A stretch of DNA of 32,274 nt. Source: Gnetum montanum (taxonomy: Eukaryota; Streptophyta; Gnetopsida; Gnetales; Gnetaceae). Shown here piece by piece: positions 31,801 to 32,274 of the stretch (its first letter is position 1; each line of letters starts with the position of its first letter). The notes below the pieces were generated by a model that was not told where the DNA came from, ran no database searches, and saw only the letters and a program-made list of their open reading frames with translations. The position numbers and the translations under genes were made by a program. The stretch is from positions 3,405 to 35,678 of the forward strand of contig MNCI01037786.1 of the NCBI GenBank assembly GCA_015680685.1. The letters run 5' to 3'.

Positions 31801-32274
31801 TGCTATTAAGGATTGTATATCATCTAAAACTACACAATTTGTTCAACAACAAATCATAAACAGTTTTGGTGTGCCTCGTGCACTTATTTCAGATAATGGT
31901 ACCCACTTCACAGGTGCAAATTTTTAGAAATTAATGCAACACTTAGGGGTTGAGCATAAATTTTCTACACCATACCACCCCCAAGCGAACGGTCAAGCAG
32001 AAGTCACCAATAGGGAGATTACAAAGATATTGATAAGAACTGTTTGCAAGTTTAGGTGAGACTAGAGCACTAAACTGAATGATGCTCTTTGGACATATTG
32101 CTTGACATGGAAACTCCCTACAGGCTACTCTCCCTATGAGTTAGTGTATGGTAAATTACCAATGCTTCCCATTCAAACTAAGCTTCGTACACTATCCATG
32201 GCATATGACCTCAACCTTAACCTTGATCTAGCATAGAAATAACGGTTAGTAATCCTTAACTTGCTAGATGAAAA
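28801..32274 (+). pseudogene. pol: pol polyprotein of element E: protease, RT, RNase H, integrase
   Basis: Protease: ALLDLGSGVNLIS with the catalytic Asp near 29084, an in-frame TGA at 29133-29135, and PIIMGRAWL. Linker: HRIYTNPSMKP, PQRRLNPKLKQVV. RT: WRVCIDFRLLN, FPLPFVDQVLNTI, FLDGYSRYNQIQIA, SFGLCNAPATFQ, and FMDDFSTYG at about 30406-30432. RNase H: IMIDAFNYALGAVL and IEKELMVVVFALE. The third acidic position reads HTNHSAI where TDHS is usual (Asp to Asn, about 31058). Integrase: HHCC zinc site with CEHCQ near 31618; core DFMGP (31712), ISDNGTHF (about 31892) and NGQAEVTNREI (about 32000), so the DDE set is present. The sequence ends within the integrase C-terminal part. The FLDGYS-FMDDF RT and DLGS protease are Athila-type. 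There are numerous TAG/TGA stops and some frame changes. Confidence 0.88.

Larger units (their letters stand above)
25292..32274 (+). mobile_element. Element E: Athila-type retrotransposon with near-complete gag-pol (3' end outside)
   Basis: Plus strand: LTR, PBS, gag, protease, RT, RNase H and integrase in the Ty3/gypsy order. It is inserted in D at 25291 (putative target duplication gaatt, 25287-25291). It is the only copy here that still has all pol domains. Many stops and some frameshifts make it inactive as read. Confidence 0.9.

Overview
The window is nuclear DNA of a seed plant with a large, transposon-packed genome. It is AT-rich and consists almost wholly of LTR retrotransposons at different stages of decay. 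There is one LINE remnant and one short GC-rich scrap of a host gene. No bacterial-style operons, tRNA or rRNA genes or CRISPR arrays are visible. The species cannot be fixed from the sequence.

The dominant component is one Ty3/gypsy lineage of Athila type. The evidence is a primer-binding site complementary to the 3' end of tRNA-Asp, a protease with a D-L-G-S motif, an RT with FLDGYS and FMDDF, and an Athila-style integrase. A detached env-like ORF sits among these elements. At least six copies are present: A (minus, 1-2878, running off the left edge); I (plus, 3' LTR at 3645-4430); B (minus, 5122-19226, both LTRs present); F (plus, from 10575, inserted in B's gag); D (minus, 3' LTR 23594-24407); and E (plus, from 25292, inserted in D and running off the right edge with a nearly complete domain set).

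Left to right: gag, PBS and LTR of A; a LINE-tail-like repeat; the 3' end of I; a tandemly duplicated ~240 bp sequence whose second copy is split by B; B with its nested elements (3' LTR, RT, protease, half of gag, then F, an orphan env-like ORF between two GATATC arrays, then the start of gag, PBS and 5' LTR); the other half of the split repeat; the host gene fragment (19714-20166, minus); a ~2.1 kb tandem repeat block; a LINE C-terminal fragment; D; and E.

The most striking pattern is in the LTR promoters. Immediately upstream of a TATAAATA-type box, several LTRs carry a cluster of short palindromic units centred on GATATC. Related LTRs carry a different array in the same place: a TTACTCTA / CTCTAATTATTAGAG palindromic array in E and spaced AGTCAT motifs in I. 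The R-U5 half stays recognisably homologous across subfamilies. This looks like modular replacement of U3 promoter arrays within one retrotransposon lineage. No coding gene in the window appears intact. All retrotransposon frames carry stops or frameshifts, many of them explainable as C-to-T decay at methylated CpG.
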